Assembly: GCA_018402635.1 (NCBI GenBank)
Contig: JAGYIP010000009.1
Span: 186,001-250,000 of the forward strand
Direction of reading: 5' to 3'
DNA from: Burkholderiaceae bacterium
GTDB lineage: Bacteria > Pseudomonadota > Gammaproteobacteria > Burkholderiales > Burkholderiaceae_A
Length of the DNA: 64,000 nt
The translations under genes were made by a program, and so were the position numbers. Under the pieces are notes generated by a model, which was not told the origin of the DNA, searched no databases, and saw only the letters and a program-made list of their open reading frames with translations. Shown piece by piece: positions 15,826 through 24,550 of this stretch; within the stretch, counting starts at the first letter, position 1; every line of letters starts with the position of its first letter.

Positions 15826-17189
15826 AGCCCGAGTCGCTGGCATTCTGAAATCTGCCACAAGATGCCATAGGTACCAAAGGAGCTCTGCGGCTTTAAGGGG
15901 TTGTAGAAGGTGTAAACCGCCGACAACCCGTCTGGGAGACGGTCTACGATGCTTACCATGACAAGCTCACCGTCGGGCTGTCGAAAGCTAATAAGCTCGG
16001 TTGAGACGCGGCTTTGAAGCAGAAACTGTGCGTATTGGTCTCGGCTGTCTTGATCCATTCCACCGCCAGCATGACGATGGGACTGGTAGGTTTGATAGAG
16101 CCGATAGTGTTCGTCGCGAAACTGCAGGGGCTCTCGTTGAATAAGAAGCTGTTCTTCGTGCCGTCGTAGTAAGCGTCTTTGTGTTCGGTTTGCCTCAAAC
16201 TCGCCCACAGGAATGCGCAAGGGAATGCACTCTCTACAGCCATCGCAATAGGGCCTGTAGGCAAAGGCACCGCTGCGACGAAAGCCCATCTGAACCAAGT
16301 CCCCGTAGAGCTCAGACGTAATGAGGTGATTCGGGGTTGCGACCTGAGAGCGCGCCTTGCGTGATGATAAATAGCTGCAGGCGTACGGTGCAGTTACGTA
16401 GAACTGCAGGGTTGCAACGGGAAGGTCTCGAAGGCTTGACATGATTAATTCCTCCCAGAGTGTAAGTCTGGGAGGGGCCTCTTGCCAAGGAAACCCCGAT
16501 TTTTCTGTTTCCTTTGTTAAGACCGACTCGAAGAGCTGGCGTGTAATGGGTCGAGCCCCAAGAAACTCCAGGTGCTGCGTTTGTTGTTGGCAGTCGATGC
16601 ACTGGCCGCCATGCTCCTTTGCCCACTGCACCAGCATGGCTAGGCAAATTTTTGAGGTGTTTGGCTCAAGGCTTACCATGCTCTCCCCAAAGAGCATCCG
16701 ACCAATGCTTACAAGATAAAGGCCACCCACAAGCCTGTCCTCTCGGAAGAGCTCAAGGCTATGCGAAAGCCCACGTTCTTGTAGCTTTTGATAGTTCTGA
16801 ATAATGGCTGGGGTAATCCAGCTGCCGTTCTGTCCTTGTCTGGGGGCGGCACATTCCGTCAGCATTCTCTGAAAGCAGCTGTCGACGCGAAGTTCGTAAT
16901 GCATCTCCACTGCCTGACGAATGGTCTTCCTAAGCGATCGTCTGCACTGAAATTCGTTTAACTGCAGCACCATCCGTGGGTTCGGTGTCCACCATAGAAC
17001 CGGTTCACCAGGGCCCGACCAAGGGAATATGCCGCCACGGTAGGCCCTCTCGAGCATCTCGGGGGTGAGAGACTGGCTTGCTGCTACAAGCCCATTTGCG
17101 CCGTGCTGATCGGTTAATGCGCGAGCGCTTGATGGAAAGGCATCGCCTGGTTCTATCCAAGGAAGTCGAATAGGCGATGGCTCGGTCAT
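15750..17189 (-). CDS. Aat-Bpt: leucyl/phenylalanyl- and arginyl/leucyl-tRNA-protein transferases in one frame
   Basis: Residues about 1-240 are Aat ([30 protein letters not shown]), which adds Leu/Phe to N-degron substrates. Residues from about 250 are Bpt ([35 protein letters not shown]), which tags acidic N-termini. The two are normally separate adjacent genes; here no stop codon separates them. An internal ATG at 16442 with GGGAGGAA upstream looks like the native bpt start, so bpt may also be made separately. The annotated C-terminus after GLEL is out of frame: the conserved [16 protein letters not shown] tail is in another frame down to 15686. N-end rule function is therefore clear, but the exact products are not. 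Confidence 0.8.
   Translation of the reverse strand: MTEPSPIRLPWIEPGDAFPSSARALTDQHGANGLVAASQSLTPEMLERAYRGGIFPWSGPGEPVLWWTPNPRMVLQLNEFQCRRSLRKTIRQAVEMHYELRVDSCFQRMLTECAAPRQGQNGSWITPAIIQNYQKLQERGLSHSLELFREDRLVGGLYLVSIGRMLFGESMVSLEPNTSKICLAMLVQWAKEHGGQCIDCQQQTQHLEFLGARPITRQLFESVLTKETEKSGFPWQEAPPRLTLWEELIMSSLRDLPVATLQFYVTAPYACSYLSSRKARSQVATPNHLITSELYGDLVQMGFRRSGAFAYRPYCDGCRECIPLRIPVGEFEANRTQRRLLRRHEEQLLIQREPLQFRDEHYRLYQTYQSHRHAGGGMDQDSRDQYAQFLLQSRVSTELISFRQPDGELVMVSIVDRLPDGLSAVYTFYNPLKPQSSFGTYGILWQISECQRLGLELSLPWLLDFRQQKNGLQGRVQAI
16451..16475 (-). promoter_or_regulatory. Hairpin covering the bpt Shine-Dalgarno sequence
   Basis: On the coding strand, CCTCCCAGA-CTTACAC-TCTGGGAGG forms a perfect 9-bp stem with a 7-base loop. 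Its 3' arm contains GGGAGG, the Shine-Dalgarno sequence located 8 bases before the internal bpt ATG at 16442. No U-tract follows, so it is not a terminator. It should block independent bpt initiation until ribosomes translating aat open it (inference). Confidence 0.65.
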
Positions 17190-17197
17190 GGGTCTTC

Positions 17198-17728
17198 TTA
17201 ACGCATGCTCTGATGATCGACAGGCAGTGAATAGTGGACCTGTCGATCTTTTAAGAAGTGTCTAAGGGCGGCCTCGACAGAGCGAAAGGCAATTTCGTCC
17301 CAGGGAATTTCGTGCTCGTAAAAGAGTCGGGCCTCAAGCGACTCCTCACCGGGATCAAGGCTTTCGGAGGCCATTTCTGCAAGGTAGAAGAGGTGTACCT
17401 GGTTGGCAACGACAACATCGTAGACTGCCATAAGCTTAATGGGCCTAACCTGAGCACCCGCCTCTTCTAGGGTTTCGCGCAGGGCGCCTTCTTGCGTGGT
17501 TTCGTTTAACTCCATAAAACCAGCGGGCAATGTCCACTTGCCGCTTCGCGGCTCGATGGCACGACGACATAGAAGAACTTTGTCGTTGAAGTAGGCAACC
17601 GTGCCAACAACAAGTTTGGGGTTTTCGTAATGAATCTCTCCGCACTCTGTGCAGACATGACGTAGGCGATTGTCGTTGGCTGGAATGATCGACCGGGTCT
17701 GAGCAGCGCAGCGGGAGCAAAAGTTCAT
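17198..17728 (-). CDS. NUDIX hydrolase with N-terminal zinc ribbon
   Basis: A 176-residue pyrophosphohydrolase acting on nucleoside-diphosphate-linked compounds. The N-terminal zinc ribbon uses CSRC and CTEC, and the NUDIX box [22 protein letters not shown] is complete. The track ORF extends to 17839 but its extra N-terminus is antisense to the initiator tRNA, so I start at ATG 17728 (MNFCSRC). It ends 8 bases before aat and probably leads the NUDIX-aat-bpt-pyrD operon, an order common in Burkholderiales. The exact substrate is unknown. Confidence 0.9.
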   Translation of the reverse strand: MNFCSRCAAQTRSIIPANDNRLRHVCTECGEIHYENPKLVVGTVAYFNDKVLLCRRAIEPRSGKWTLPAGFMELNETTQEGALRETLEEAGAQVRPIKLMAVYDVVVANQVHLFYLAEMASESLDPGEESLEARLFYEHEIPWDEIAFRSVEAALRHFLKDRQVHYSLPVDHQSMR

Positions 17729-17741
17729 GCCGTATTCTAAG

Positions 17742-17769
17742 CTTGCTGTCTCCCGAATTGTTGTATAGT
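17742..17769 (+). promoter_or_regulatory. Probable promoter of the initiator tRNA
   Basis: CTTGCT (17742-17747) and TATAGT (17764-17769) are separated by 16 bases and end 11 bases before the tRNA. The -10 box is good and the -35 box is weak. Confidence 0.45.
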
Positions 17770-17780
17770 TAAAAACTCGG

Positions 17781-17857
<77 letters not shown>

Positions 17858-17984
17858 ACTATCCAAATGACAAACTGGTATTTACTATTACCTTTGGGTA
17901 CAGCGACTCTGAGGATCGCATCTGGGGGCCTACTGCTCCCTGGGCCGAAGCCCTCGTGAATAACCAGTAGGGGGAGCAACAGGC

Positions 17985-18197
17985 ATGAAGGAATGGCTGC
18001 TTATTGTCTGGATTGGGACCACAACAAACTTCACGGTTATGGAACGGCATTTGTCCGAAGAGTCATGTGAGCAGTCTGCTGAGAAATTAAGGCAGACAAC
18101 CGACCCCAAGTTCACCGTGGAATGCTCATCAGACCTGCGCGAGGGTCGTTCGCAGCTTCCGAAGCCCTTCGGTTCAGGCACCGGTGTGGGCAAGTAG
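17985..18197 (+). CDS. Small hypothetical protein
   Basis: A 70-residue ORF beginning MKEWLLIVWIGTTTNFTVMERH, with GGGGGAG upstream of the ATG. The hydrophobic N-terminus could be a short signal or anchor, and two Cys (SEESCEQSA and VECSSD) could form a disulfide outside the cytoplasm. I do not assign a function. Composition resembles a real small secreted protein more than a shadow ORF, and no longer ORF competes with it. Confidence 0.55.
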   Translation: MKEWLLIVWIGTTTNFTVMERHLSEESCEQSAEKLRQTTDPKFTVECSSDLREGRSQLPKPFGSGTGVGK

Positions 18198-18206
18198 GCA
18201 GAGCGC

Positions 18207-18233
18207 ACGGAGTACACGGAGTACACGGAGTAC
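18207..18233. repeat. Three tandem copies of a 9-base repeat (ACGGAGTAC)
   Basis: ACGGAGTAC is repeated three times without spacing between the small hypothetical gene and the MaoC-like gene. It is non-coding in this position. The 9-base period would keep frame if read through, but no ORF uses it. Confidence 0.8.
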
Positions 18234-18266
18234 ACTACCGGCTTTGGTCACCCCTGGGATTACCCT

Positions 18267-18704
18267 TTGTCTACGAATACGCTTTTTGAGGAGATCACCA
18301 TTGGGCAGTCGGCAAGCCTGTCTACGGCCCTTACCCAAGACATCCTGGATGCCTTCGTGAAGGTATCGGGCGACTGCAACCCCGCCCACACCGACCCAAG
18401 CTACGCAGCATCCACGCCACTGAAAGCTGTGGTCGGCCATGGCATTTGGACAGCAAGCATTATTTCGCGCATCTTGGGCACTACGTTTCCGGGGCCCGGC
18501 ACGATTTATTTGGGACAGACTCTAAAGTTCAAGCGGCCCGTCTACCTCGGCGATGAAATCACGGGAACCGTCACGGTTTCTCAGAAAGACGAGAAGGGCA
18601 AGGTCTGGCTAGAGACGATGGTGACGAACCAAAAGGGTGAGACCGTGCTTGAGGGGGAGGCCGTTATTCTTGCCCCCACCAGTCGCTATGGCCTTCCAGG
18701 CTAA
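18267..18704 (+). CDS. MaoC-like (R)-specific enoyl-CoA hydratase
   Basis: A 145-residue hot-dog-fold hydratase. The hydratase-2 motif is visible near residues 32-47 (VSGDCNPAHTDPSYAAST), with the catalytic Asp and His, and GHGIWTASIISRILGTTFPGPGT follows as the core helix. Such proteins hydrate trans-2-enoyl-CoA to (R)-3-hydroxyacyl-CoA, often supplying polyhydroxyalkanoate synthesis, though no PHA gene is nearby. The start is TTG 18267 with no strong ribosome-binding site. The stop overlaps that of the convergent RND gene by 3 bases. Confidence 0.85.
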   Translation: MSTNTLFEEITIGQSASLSTALTQDILDAFVKVSGDCNPAHTDPSYAASTPLKAVVGHGIWTASIISRILGTTFPGPGTIYLGQTLKFKRPVYLGDEITGTVTVSQKDEKGKVWLETMVTNQKGETVLEGEAVILAPTSRYGLPG

Positions 18705-21700
18705 CCATGGTCTAGGGAAAGTGCCTCTTCCTGCCTTCCGTAGACCAGGCTGTAAAGCGCAGGTAGTGAAAGCAGAGTAAGTCCGGTGGCCACCACGAGT
18801 CCTCCCATAATGGCAACAGCCATGGGCCCCCAAAAGATGCTGTTCTGAAGAGGAATCATGGCCAGTACGGCAGCAGCAGCTGTTAGGGTTATGGGACGAA
18901 ACCGCAGTAGGGTGGCCTCAACGATGGCCGATCGAACCAACAACCCTCGAGCGCGCTCCTTTTCAATTTGATCGATAAGAATGACAGCATTGCGCATAAT
19001 CATGCCCATGAGGGCAATGACACCAAGCATGGCTACAAACCCGAAAGGCCGTTGCAGCAAAAGAAGGGCAGCAGCCACGCCGGCCAGGCCCAGCGGCGCG
19101 GTAGCTAGAACCATAAGGCTGCGCGGCGTGCTTTGAAGCTGCATGACAAGCAGCATGAGAGTAATAAACAACATAATGGGCACGCCGGCAAAAATGGAGG
19201 CCTGGCCCTTAGCGCTCTCTTCAATCGTGCCGCCAATTTCTAACTTAACCCCAACAGGAAGCAACGCCTTGACAGGCTCTAAGGCTTTCTGAAGTTCCAG
19301 CGCCACCGTGGCCCCTTGCACACCCGGGCTGACATCGGCCTGCAGGGTAAGCGCGTATTGGCGGTTATGGCGCCAGATCATTCCGGGCTCCCAGACAAGT
19401 TCAAGCCGCGCGATCTTCTCAAGCGGAACAAGTTGCCCATTGGTGTTGGGTACGAGCAGCTCGCGTATGTCTTTCATCGAGTCGCGCTCTTGTTGCGGCA
19501 GTTCAACTTCAATGGGAAGAATCTTCTCGCGTTCGCGGTAGTCGGCAACCACACGGCCTGAGAAACGCGCCTGAAGCTCGCGCGCGACCGCAGCAGAGGT
19601 GACGCCCGCATCGCGTGCCTTGGCGAGATCAAGGCTGATCTGCACCACGGGCCTGCGTTCGTTCCAGTTATCGTGCAGCCCACGGACATCGGGATGGGCC
19701 TTCATAACGTCTCGAACCTGCTCAGCCACTTCGTAGAGTGCATCGGGTCGTTCGGCGGTAAGCCGAAACTGCACGGGGTAGGGAACAGGTGGCCCGTTGG
19801 GTAGAAGCTTAATGCGAAGGCGTGCCTCTGGTGCTGCAGCAGGGATGCGCGCGTGCAGCGCATTAAATACAGATTCTCGAGAAAAGCCGGGTTGGGGCTG
19901 AATGATGAGCTGAGCGACGTTACTTTGGGGGAAAATAACGTCAAGCGGGAGAAAGAATCGGGGCGCCCCGGACCCTACCCAAGAGGTAATGGTGTCAATG
20001 CCTTCGATAAGGCGTGCTTCTTTCTCAATGCGCTCAACGGTTGCTGCGGTTGCCTCAATACCAGCACCTTCCACAAGATAGACATCCACCAGAATTTCCG
20101 GACGCGAGGAGTCGGGGAAGAACTGCTGCTCGACTTGGCTCATACCCGCAAGCCCAAGGACGAAGGTAAAAAGTGTTGCCGCAATGGTCTTAATAGGGTT
20201 ATTGACACACCATGTCACCATGGCACGAAAGACTTGGTAGGCAGTTGAGTCACGAAGGCTGCCCTGGTTGTCTTCGTGAGGCCGAGATGGAACTTTGAGA
20301 AGCCACATTCCCAGAAACGGCACGAAAAGCACCGAGACAAGCCAAGAGACAATAAGTGAGGCGGCCGTTACTGCAAAGATGGCATAGGTGTACTCACCCA
20401 CCACGGACATTGCAATACCAATGGGAAGAAACCCAACGGCCGTAATAAGGGTGCCAGTAAGCATTGGAATGGCGGTAAGTTCGTAGGCAGCTGTGGCGGC
20501 CACAAGCCGGTCGTTTCCTTCCTCTAGCTTACGAATCATCATCTCCACAACAATAATGGCGTCGTCTACCAGCAGACCGAGGGCAATAATTAAAGAGCCC
20601 AAGGAAATTTTATGTATCCCTACTCCCCAGAGATTCATAATAAGAAAGGTAACAGCCATGACCAGCGGAATACTAATGGCCACAATAAGCCCCGGGCGAG
20701 GGTCAAGCCTTAAGGGTCGTCTGTGCAGGCCCAGCGCCAACAAGCTAACGGCCAGTACAATGGCCACAGCCTCTGCAAGAACCGTTAGGAATTCATAGAC
20801 CGATTCCGCAACAACCTTCGGCTGATTCTGAATTTGTTGAATGGTTACGCCAATTGGCAGCTGGCGTTGAATTTTAGAAACTGCCTCTTCCAGATTATTG
20901 CCAAGGGCAATAATGTCACCGCCTTTGAGCATGGACACACCCAGGGCAACGACAGGCTGCCCATTGACCCGCACAAAGGGGCTGGGTGGATCAACCGTTG
21001 CACGTCGAATGGTTGCAATATCTTCAAGCCTTAAAATGCGTTGGCCTGCGCGAATGGGCATGGAGGCAAGTTCTTCAATGGAGCCGAATTGTCCCAAGAC
21101 CCTTATGGGAATAGTGAAGGCATTGGTCTCAATGCGGCCTGCATCGACAACGGCGTTTTGCTCTGCAATTTGTTGCCCGACGGCGCTGGCACTCAGCTGA
21201 TACCGAGCAAGTTCCCGCCTGCTTAATTGAACAAAGACGCGCTCGTCTTGAAGGCCAAAGGTTTCGACCTTGCCTACATCTTTAACCAACAGAAGTTGAC
21301 TTCGGGCACCACGTACAAAGTCGGTAAGCTCAGCCTGGCTGTAGTCGGGCGCGGCAAGGCTGTAGATCACGCCAAAGGTGTCTCCAAAGTCATCGTTGAA
21401 GAAAGGACCTTGAACCCCTTCCGGAAGGTCTCTGGTCATATCCATCATTTTTTTTCGTACGGTGTAGAACCGGTCAGAGACTTCGTTGGGGTCGAAGTCA
21501 TCTTTGACCTGAAAAATGATGGTGGTCTGGCCTGGCTTTGAGAAGCTTACGATCTTGTCGGTGTTTGGAACCTCTTGAAGAATGCGCTCAAGCCGATCGG
21601 TTACCTGGTCGGCCATCTGCGCGGCTGTTGCACCAGGCCAGTAGGCCTGAACAACCATGGCACGGAACTGAAAGGGAGGGTCTTCGTCTTGGCCAAGCTG

Positions 21701-21808
21701 AAAGTAGCTGCCAACACCAAGGATGAGAAGCGAGACCATAAGGAAGCGAATAAGCGCGGGGTGCTGGATTGCCCAGAGCGAGAGGTTCAATTTTGAGGAG
21801 TTGTTCAT
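18701..21808 (-). CDS. RND efflux transporter permease
   Basis: A full-length 1035-residue RND permease with the two-fold repeated architecture: an N-terminal helix (LIRFLMVSLLILGVGSYFQL), two large periplasmic loops, and twelve predicted transmembrane helices. The proton-relay acidic pair is in GLLVDDAIIVVEMMIRKLEEG (TM4 region). The partner adaptor gene lies 24 bases upstream in the same orientation; no outer-membrane channel gene is present, so a shared TolC-like protein is needed. The substrate cannot be inferred. Confidence 0.93.
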   Translation of the reverse strand: MNNSSKLNLSLWAIQHPALIRFLMVSLLILGVGSYFQLGQDEDPPFQFRAMVVQAYWPGATAAQMADQVTDRLERILQEVPNTDKIVSFSKPGQTTIIFQVKDDFDPNEVSDRFYTVRKKMMDMTRDLPEGVQGPFFNDDFGDTFGVIYSLAAPDYSQAELTDFVRGARSQLLLVKDVGKVETFGLQDERVFVQLSRRELARYQLSASAVGQQIAEQNAVVDAGRIETNAFTIPIRVLGQFGSIEELASMPIRAGQRILRLEDIATIRRATVDPPSPFVRVNGQPVVALGVSMLKGGDIIALGNNLEEAVSKIQRQLPIGVTIQQIQNQPKVVAESVYEFLTVLAEAVAIVLAVSLLALGLHRRPLRLDPRPGLIVAISIPLVMAVTFLIMNLWGVGIHKISLGSLIIALGLLVDDAIIVVEMMIRKLEEGNDRLVAATAAYELTAIPMLTGTLITAVGFLPIGIAMSVVGEYTYAIFAVTAASLIVSWLVSVLFVPFLGMWLLKVPSRPHEDNQGSLRDSTAYQVFRAMVTWCVNNPIKTIAATLFTFVLGLAGMSQVEQQFFPDSSRPEILVDVYLVEGAGIEATAATVERIEKEARLIEGIDTITSWVGSGAPRFFLPLDVIFPQSNVAQLIIQPQPGFSRESVFNALHARIPAAAPEARLRIKLLPNGPPVPYPVQFRLTAERPDALYEVAEQVRDVMKAHPDVRGLHDNWNERRPVVQISLDLAKARDAGVTSAAVARELQARFSGRVVADYREREKILPIEVELPQQERDSMKDIRELLVPNTNGQLVPLEKIARLELVWEPGMIWRHNRQYALTLQADVSPGVQGATVALELQKALEPVKALLPVGVKLEIGGTIEESAKGQASIFAGVPIMLFITLMLLVMQLQSTPRSLMVLATAPLGLAGVAAALLLLQRPFGFVAMLGVIALMGMIMRNAVILIDQIEKERARGLLVRSAIVEATLLRFRPITLTAAAAVLAMIPLQNSIFWGPMAVAIMGGLVVATGLTLLSLPALYSLVYGRQEEALSLDHG

Positions 21809-21832
21809 TCGAACAAAGCGCGCCCTTTACCC

Positions 21833-22723
21833 TTAGGGTGTGAGGCGGCGTACTTTTTGCCCGGGACTTAAAAGATGGGCGCCTACAGCAACAATGCTGT
21901 CGCCCTTTAAAAGCCCCTCAACAAGCGCATACGACTCGTTGGCCTCAAGCACGTTGACTGCAATAGGCTCAACGAGGAACTGGTCATTATTTGGAACAAG
22001 GCGCATGACGCTACGTCCTTCAAGCAGAGCCGTTAAAGGAATACGGTAGACCCCGGCCTGCAGGGTTTCATTGCCCTTTATGTTGGCCAGTCGTTTTGGG
22101 GCGGCCTCACGAGGAGTTGCCTTGCTCGATTGCCTAAGCTGAAGTTCAATGACAAGGTCGGCGGCCTGGACCACTTGAGATTTTCTTGCCAGAACCCGAC
22201 GTACAACGCCCGAGTCAAGCGCTCGCAAGGTATAGACACCCAACTGGTCGAGCGTGACTTCAAACTGGGCCCGCTCGGCAATGAGAAGCGCCTCGCGGCG
22301 GTCCCATTCTGCTTTTGAAATAAAGCCCTTGCTTAATAACTCGGAGTAACGGCTGAAGTCGGCCTCGACGTTGGCAAGTTTGGCTCGTGCGGCCTGCAGT
22401 TGAATTTCAGCAGCCGAGTTAGCAAGCTTTGCATCGCGCGGATCGAGGCGCATAAGGCTTTGACCAGCTCTTACAGCCTCACCGGGCTTAACCAACACCT
22501 CAATGACGGTACCGGAGAGCTCAGAGCGAAGCTCGCCTGGGACTTCATTAGCGCCCGTTGCGGTTCCCGCGGTCAGGTCGCCTTGCGCGCGCCGCCCCTC
22601 ACTTACAGGAAGGGATGCACCCACCTGGAAAACCTTAACAGCAGGCACAAGGACAGCAGCAGGCTCATTTTTGCTGCACCCCAATAGCAGACCTAGACCC
22701 GCAACCATAGCAAGCAGCAGCAA
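21833..22723 (-). CDS. RND efflux periplasmic adaptor (membrane fusion lipoprotein)
   Basis: This adaptor connects the RND permease to an outer-membrane channel. It has a lipoprotein signal (LLAMVAGLGLLLGC with lipobox LLGC), the lipoyl half-motifs (GTVIEVLVKPGEAVRAGQSLMRLD, LRALDSGVVRRVLARKSQVV), a helical hairpin around AEIQLQAARAKLANVEADFSRYSELLSKGFIS, and a beta-barrel tail. The TTG start leaves no positively charged n-region. A frame one base away supplies ATG 22799 and MLFQQSAFGLSVASQALSKRR, which would complete a normal signal, so one extra base near 22728 is suspected. Confidence 0.85.
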   Translation of the reverse strand: MLLLAMVAGLGLLLGCSKNEPAAVLVPAVKVFQVGASLPVSEGRRAQGDLTAGTATGANEVPGELRSELSGTVIEVLVKPGEAVRAGQSLMRLDPRDAKLANSAAEIQLQAARAKLANVEADFSRYSELLSKGFISKAEWDRREALLIAERAQFEVTLDQLGVYTLRALDSGVVRRVLARKSQVVQAADLVIELQLRQSSKATPREAAPKRLANIKGNETLQAGVYRIPLTALLEGRSVMRLVPNNDQFLVEPIAVNVLEANESYALVEGLLKGDSIVAVGAHLLSPGQKVRRLTP

Positions 22724-22885
22724 GCACAGCAGTAAAGCGTCTCTTGCTTAATGCCTGACTTGCAACAGACAGGCCAAAAGCAGATTGTTGAAAAAGCATA
22801 CAAAAGGAGCCTTGCAAAGGGCTGGCGTTGGGCACCAACCGAATAACGTGAGAAGAGTTTTTATTGTCTTGATTGTCTCAAAAAA

Positions 22886-23218
22886 CTAGCCAAGAAATTC
22901 GCTCGGGCGCTTCTGAACCCATTCAATGAATTTGTGTATTTCAGGATGGGTCTTTAGGGCGTCCCACGAGTTAAAGTGGCGGGCAAGTTCACGGGGCTTG
23001 AGGGTCTGGTGAATTTTTTGGTGGCAGACTTTGTGAATTAACTGCTTTTCTCGGCCGCCCTGAGAGCGAGGTGTAAGATGATGCTCGTCAACGGAGTCTC
23101 CCGGCGTTAAAAGCCGGCCGCACAAGGGGCATAGCTGAACAGCCTGCGCTGCGGCAATGTCATCCGCATCGTCCCCCTCTTGCCAGCGAAGTAATCGTTT
23201 AGAAACCATGGTCTTCAA
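22886..23218 (-). CDS. HNH endonuclease family protein
   Basis: A 110-residue HNH protein with Zn-binding CPLCG and HKVCHQKIH and the core DEHHLTPRSQGG, which provides the catalytic His pair. It is a small free-standing HNH domain of the kind seen in many proteobacteria; it may nick or cut DNA, but no restriction or intron partner is adjacent. The start could be MKTM (23218) or MVSK (23209). It is divergent from the PnuC gene with only a few bases between them. Confidence 0.8.
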   Translation of the reverse strand: MKTMVSKRLLRWQEGDDADDIAAAQAVQLCPLCGRLLTPGDSVDEHHLTPRSQGGREKQLIHKVCHQKIHQTLKPRELARHFNSWDALKTHPEIHKFIEWVQKRPSEFLG

Positions 23219-23221
23219 TCA

Positions 23222-23788
23222 ATGTTAAGTCTCGAGTGGCTGGCAGCAGGGCTTGGATTATTGGGCGTCTTGCTTGGCCTACGCGAGAACATTTGGGTAT
23301 GGCCCGTCTTTATTGCTTCAAGTGCAATTTATCTGGCTATCTACCTCAGTGTGAATCTTATCGGACAAGCCGTTCTTATGTTGGTCTTTATCCTGACCTC
23401 GCTTTGGGGTTTGTGGAATTGGCGACAGGCGAAACCTGGCGTCTCGGGCTTGGTTCTAAAGGGGCCGGGCTGGCTCACGACTGCGCAGCGTGTCTACTTT
23501 TCTCTGGTAGTTATGGGCTTGGCATATGCCTTTTTCATTTGGTTCTCGGGGGTTGACCAGCATCCAAACCCTTGGCTCGATGCATCGGTAACTTCGGTTA
23601 GCCTTGTTGCCATGGTGTTAATGGGGATGAAACGAATTGACTGCTGGCTTGCATGGCTCTTTGCCAATGCCGCCTCTGTGGTTCTGTTTGTACAACAGGC
23701 CCTCTGGCCCACCGCAGCCTTGTACCTCATTCAGTTTGGCTTGGCCTATTGGGGTCTGCGATTGTGGACGAGACGTCAGGCGTTCTAA
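23222..23788 (+). CDS. pnuC: PnuC-family vitamin transporter
   Basis: A 188-residue inner-membrane protein with about seven hydrophobic segments, beginning SLEWLAAGLGLLGVLLGLRENIWVWP and containing the PnuC-type SLWGLWNWRQA. PnuC imports nicotinamide riboside; the close relative PnuT imports thiamine. The next gene is a NadR-like kinase (overlapping by 25 bases), which favours nicotinamide riboside. The downstream TPP-riboswitch receptor makes thiamine a real alternative. No riboswitch fits before this gene. Confidence 0.85.
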   Translation: MLSLEWLAAGLGLLGVLLGLRENIWVWPVFIASSAIYLAIYLSVNLIGQAVLMLVFILTSLWGLWNWRQAKPGVSGLVLKGPGWLTTAQRVYFSLVVMGLAYAFFIWFSGVDQHPNPWLDASVTSVSLVAMVLMGMKRIDCWLAWLFANAASVVLFVQQALWPTAALYLIQFGLAYWGLRLWTRRQAF

Positions 23789-24351
23789 AGGTTGCGGTTA
23801 TTGGTGCAGAGTCCACGGGCAAGACAACCCTCTGCCAGTGGCTTTCCGCCGGGCTTGATGGGCTTCATTTTGAGGAGCCCCTGCGGCAGTGGGTGGCTCG
23901 GAAAGGACGTCCGCCAAGGCAAGACGAGCAGTTGGAAATCGTTGAAGCCCAGAAGCAGCAAGAGCTTCTTGGTCTGCAGCAGGCTACCGAGACCCAGCAT
24001 AAAAAGCGCTGGCTCTTCTGCGACTCCGCACCCTTGGTAACGGCCGCCTACAGTCGCTACTACTTCAATGACGCAAGCCTTGACAATCTGGCGTCTTCCC
24101 ATCATCAGGCGAACTATGCCGCAACCCTGTTTTGTCTGCCGCAGGGTCTTGATTGGGTCGCCGAACCGGGCCAGCGTGACAGTCCAAAGGCACGTGAGGC
24201 GGTCCATCAGATACTCCTTGAGCTTGTTAAGCCAATCAACCCCGACCGACTTATTTTTTTATCAGGGGGGCTTAAAAAGCGCTATGAATTTGCCTTGGCT
24301 CTCCTAAACCGTTTACACTCCGAATTCGCTAGGGGTCCCGAAACCTCTTAA
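23764..24351 (+). CDS. NadR-like AAA family kinase
   Basis: A 195-residue P-loop kinase of the NadR kinase-domain type. It begins at GTG 23764, giving LKVAVIGAESTGKTTLCQWL (Walker A) at the N-terminus; the track start at 23653 adds an out-of-context extension. FCDSAPLVTAAYSRYYF and RLIFLSGGLKKRYEFAL match the phosphoribosyl-kinase-like core. It overlaps pnuC, so together they could trap imported nicotinamide riboside as NMN. If the transporter is PnuT, thiamine phosphorylation is the alternative. Confidence 0.78.
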   Translation: MDETSGVLKVAVIGAESTGKTTLCQWLSAGLDGLHFEEPLRQWVARKGRPPRQDEQLEIVEAQKQQELLGLQQATETQHKKRWLFCDSAPLVTAAYSRYYFNDASLDNLASSHHQANYAATLFCLPQGLDWVAEPGQRDSPKAREAVHQILLELVKPINPDRLIFLSGGLKKRYEFALALLNRLHSEFARGPETS

Positions 24352-24391
24352 GCCAGTCAAGGTTTCTTTCGCGCTGTTGAAGTAAAGCTAA

Positions 24392-24488
24392 GAATCTTCT
24401 CTGGGTTAAGGGCCTTTTTTAAGGCGGGTGAGACAAACCCTTTGAACCTGATCGAGTTAAGACTTGCGCAGGGAAGCGTGAAGAGTTG
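24392..24488 (+). promoter_or_regulatory. TPP riboswitch (thi-box)
   Basis: The conserved core is visible: GTGAGACAAACCCTTTGAACCTGATC and then GAGTTAAGACTTGCGCAGGGAAGCG. A GGGTT/AACCC pair makes P2, GCCTT-TTTT-AAGGC makes P3, and TCTTC/GAAGA can make P1. Downstream, TCCC and GGGA around 24526-24541 can form a hairpin masking the GGGAG Shine-Dalgarno sequence of the receptor gene, suggesting translational control. TPP binding would turn off the TonB receptor. Confidence 0.85.
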
Positions 24489-24550
24489 CCCGCCTTCCTT
24501 CTCTAGGTACGCCGCTCGTCCGTTTCCCCATCGCTTTGGGAGACGTTTCA

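Noticed and set aside
18207-18233. Possible CRISPR or regulatory iteron array
   Set aside because: Only three contiguous 9-base units and no replication gene nearby.
22886-23218. HNH protein as part of a mobile intron or restriction system
   Set aside because: No intron structure, methylase or recombinase is adjacent; small free HNH proteins are common in chromosomes.
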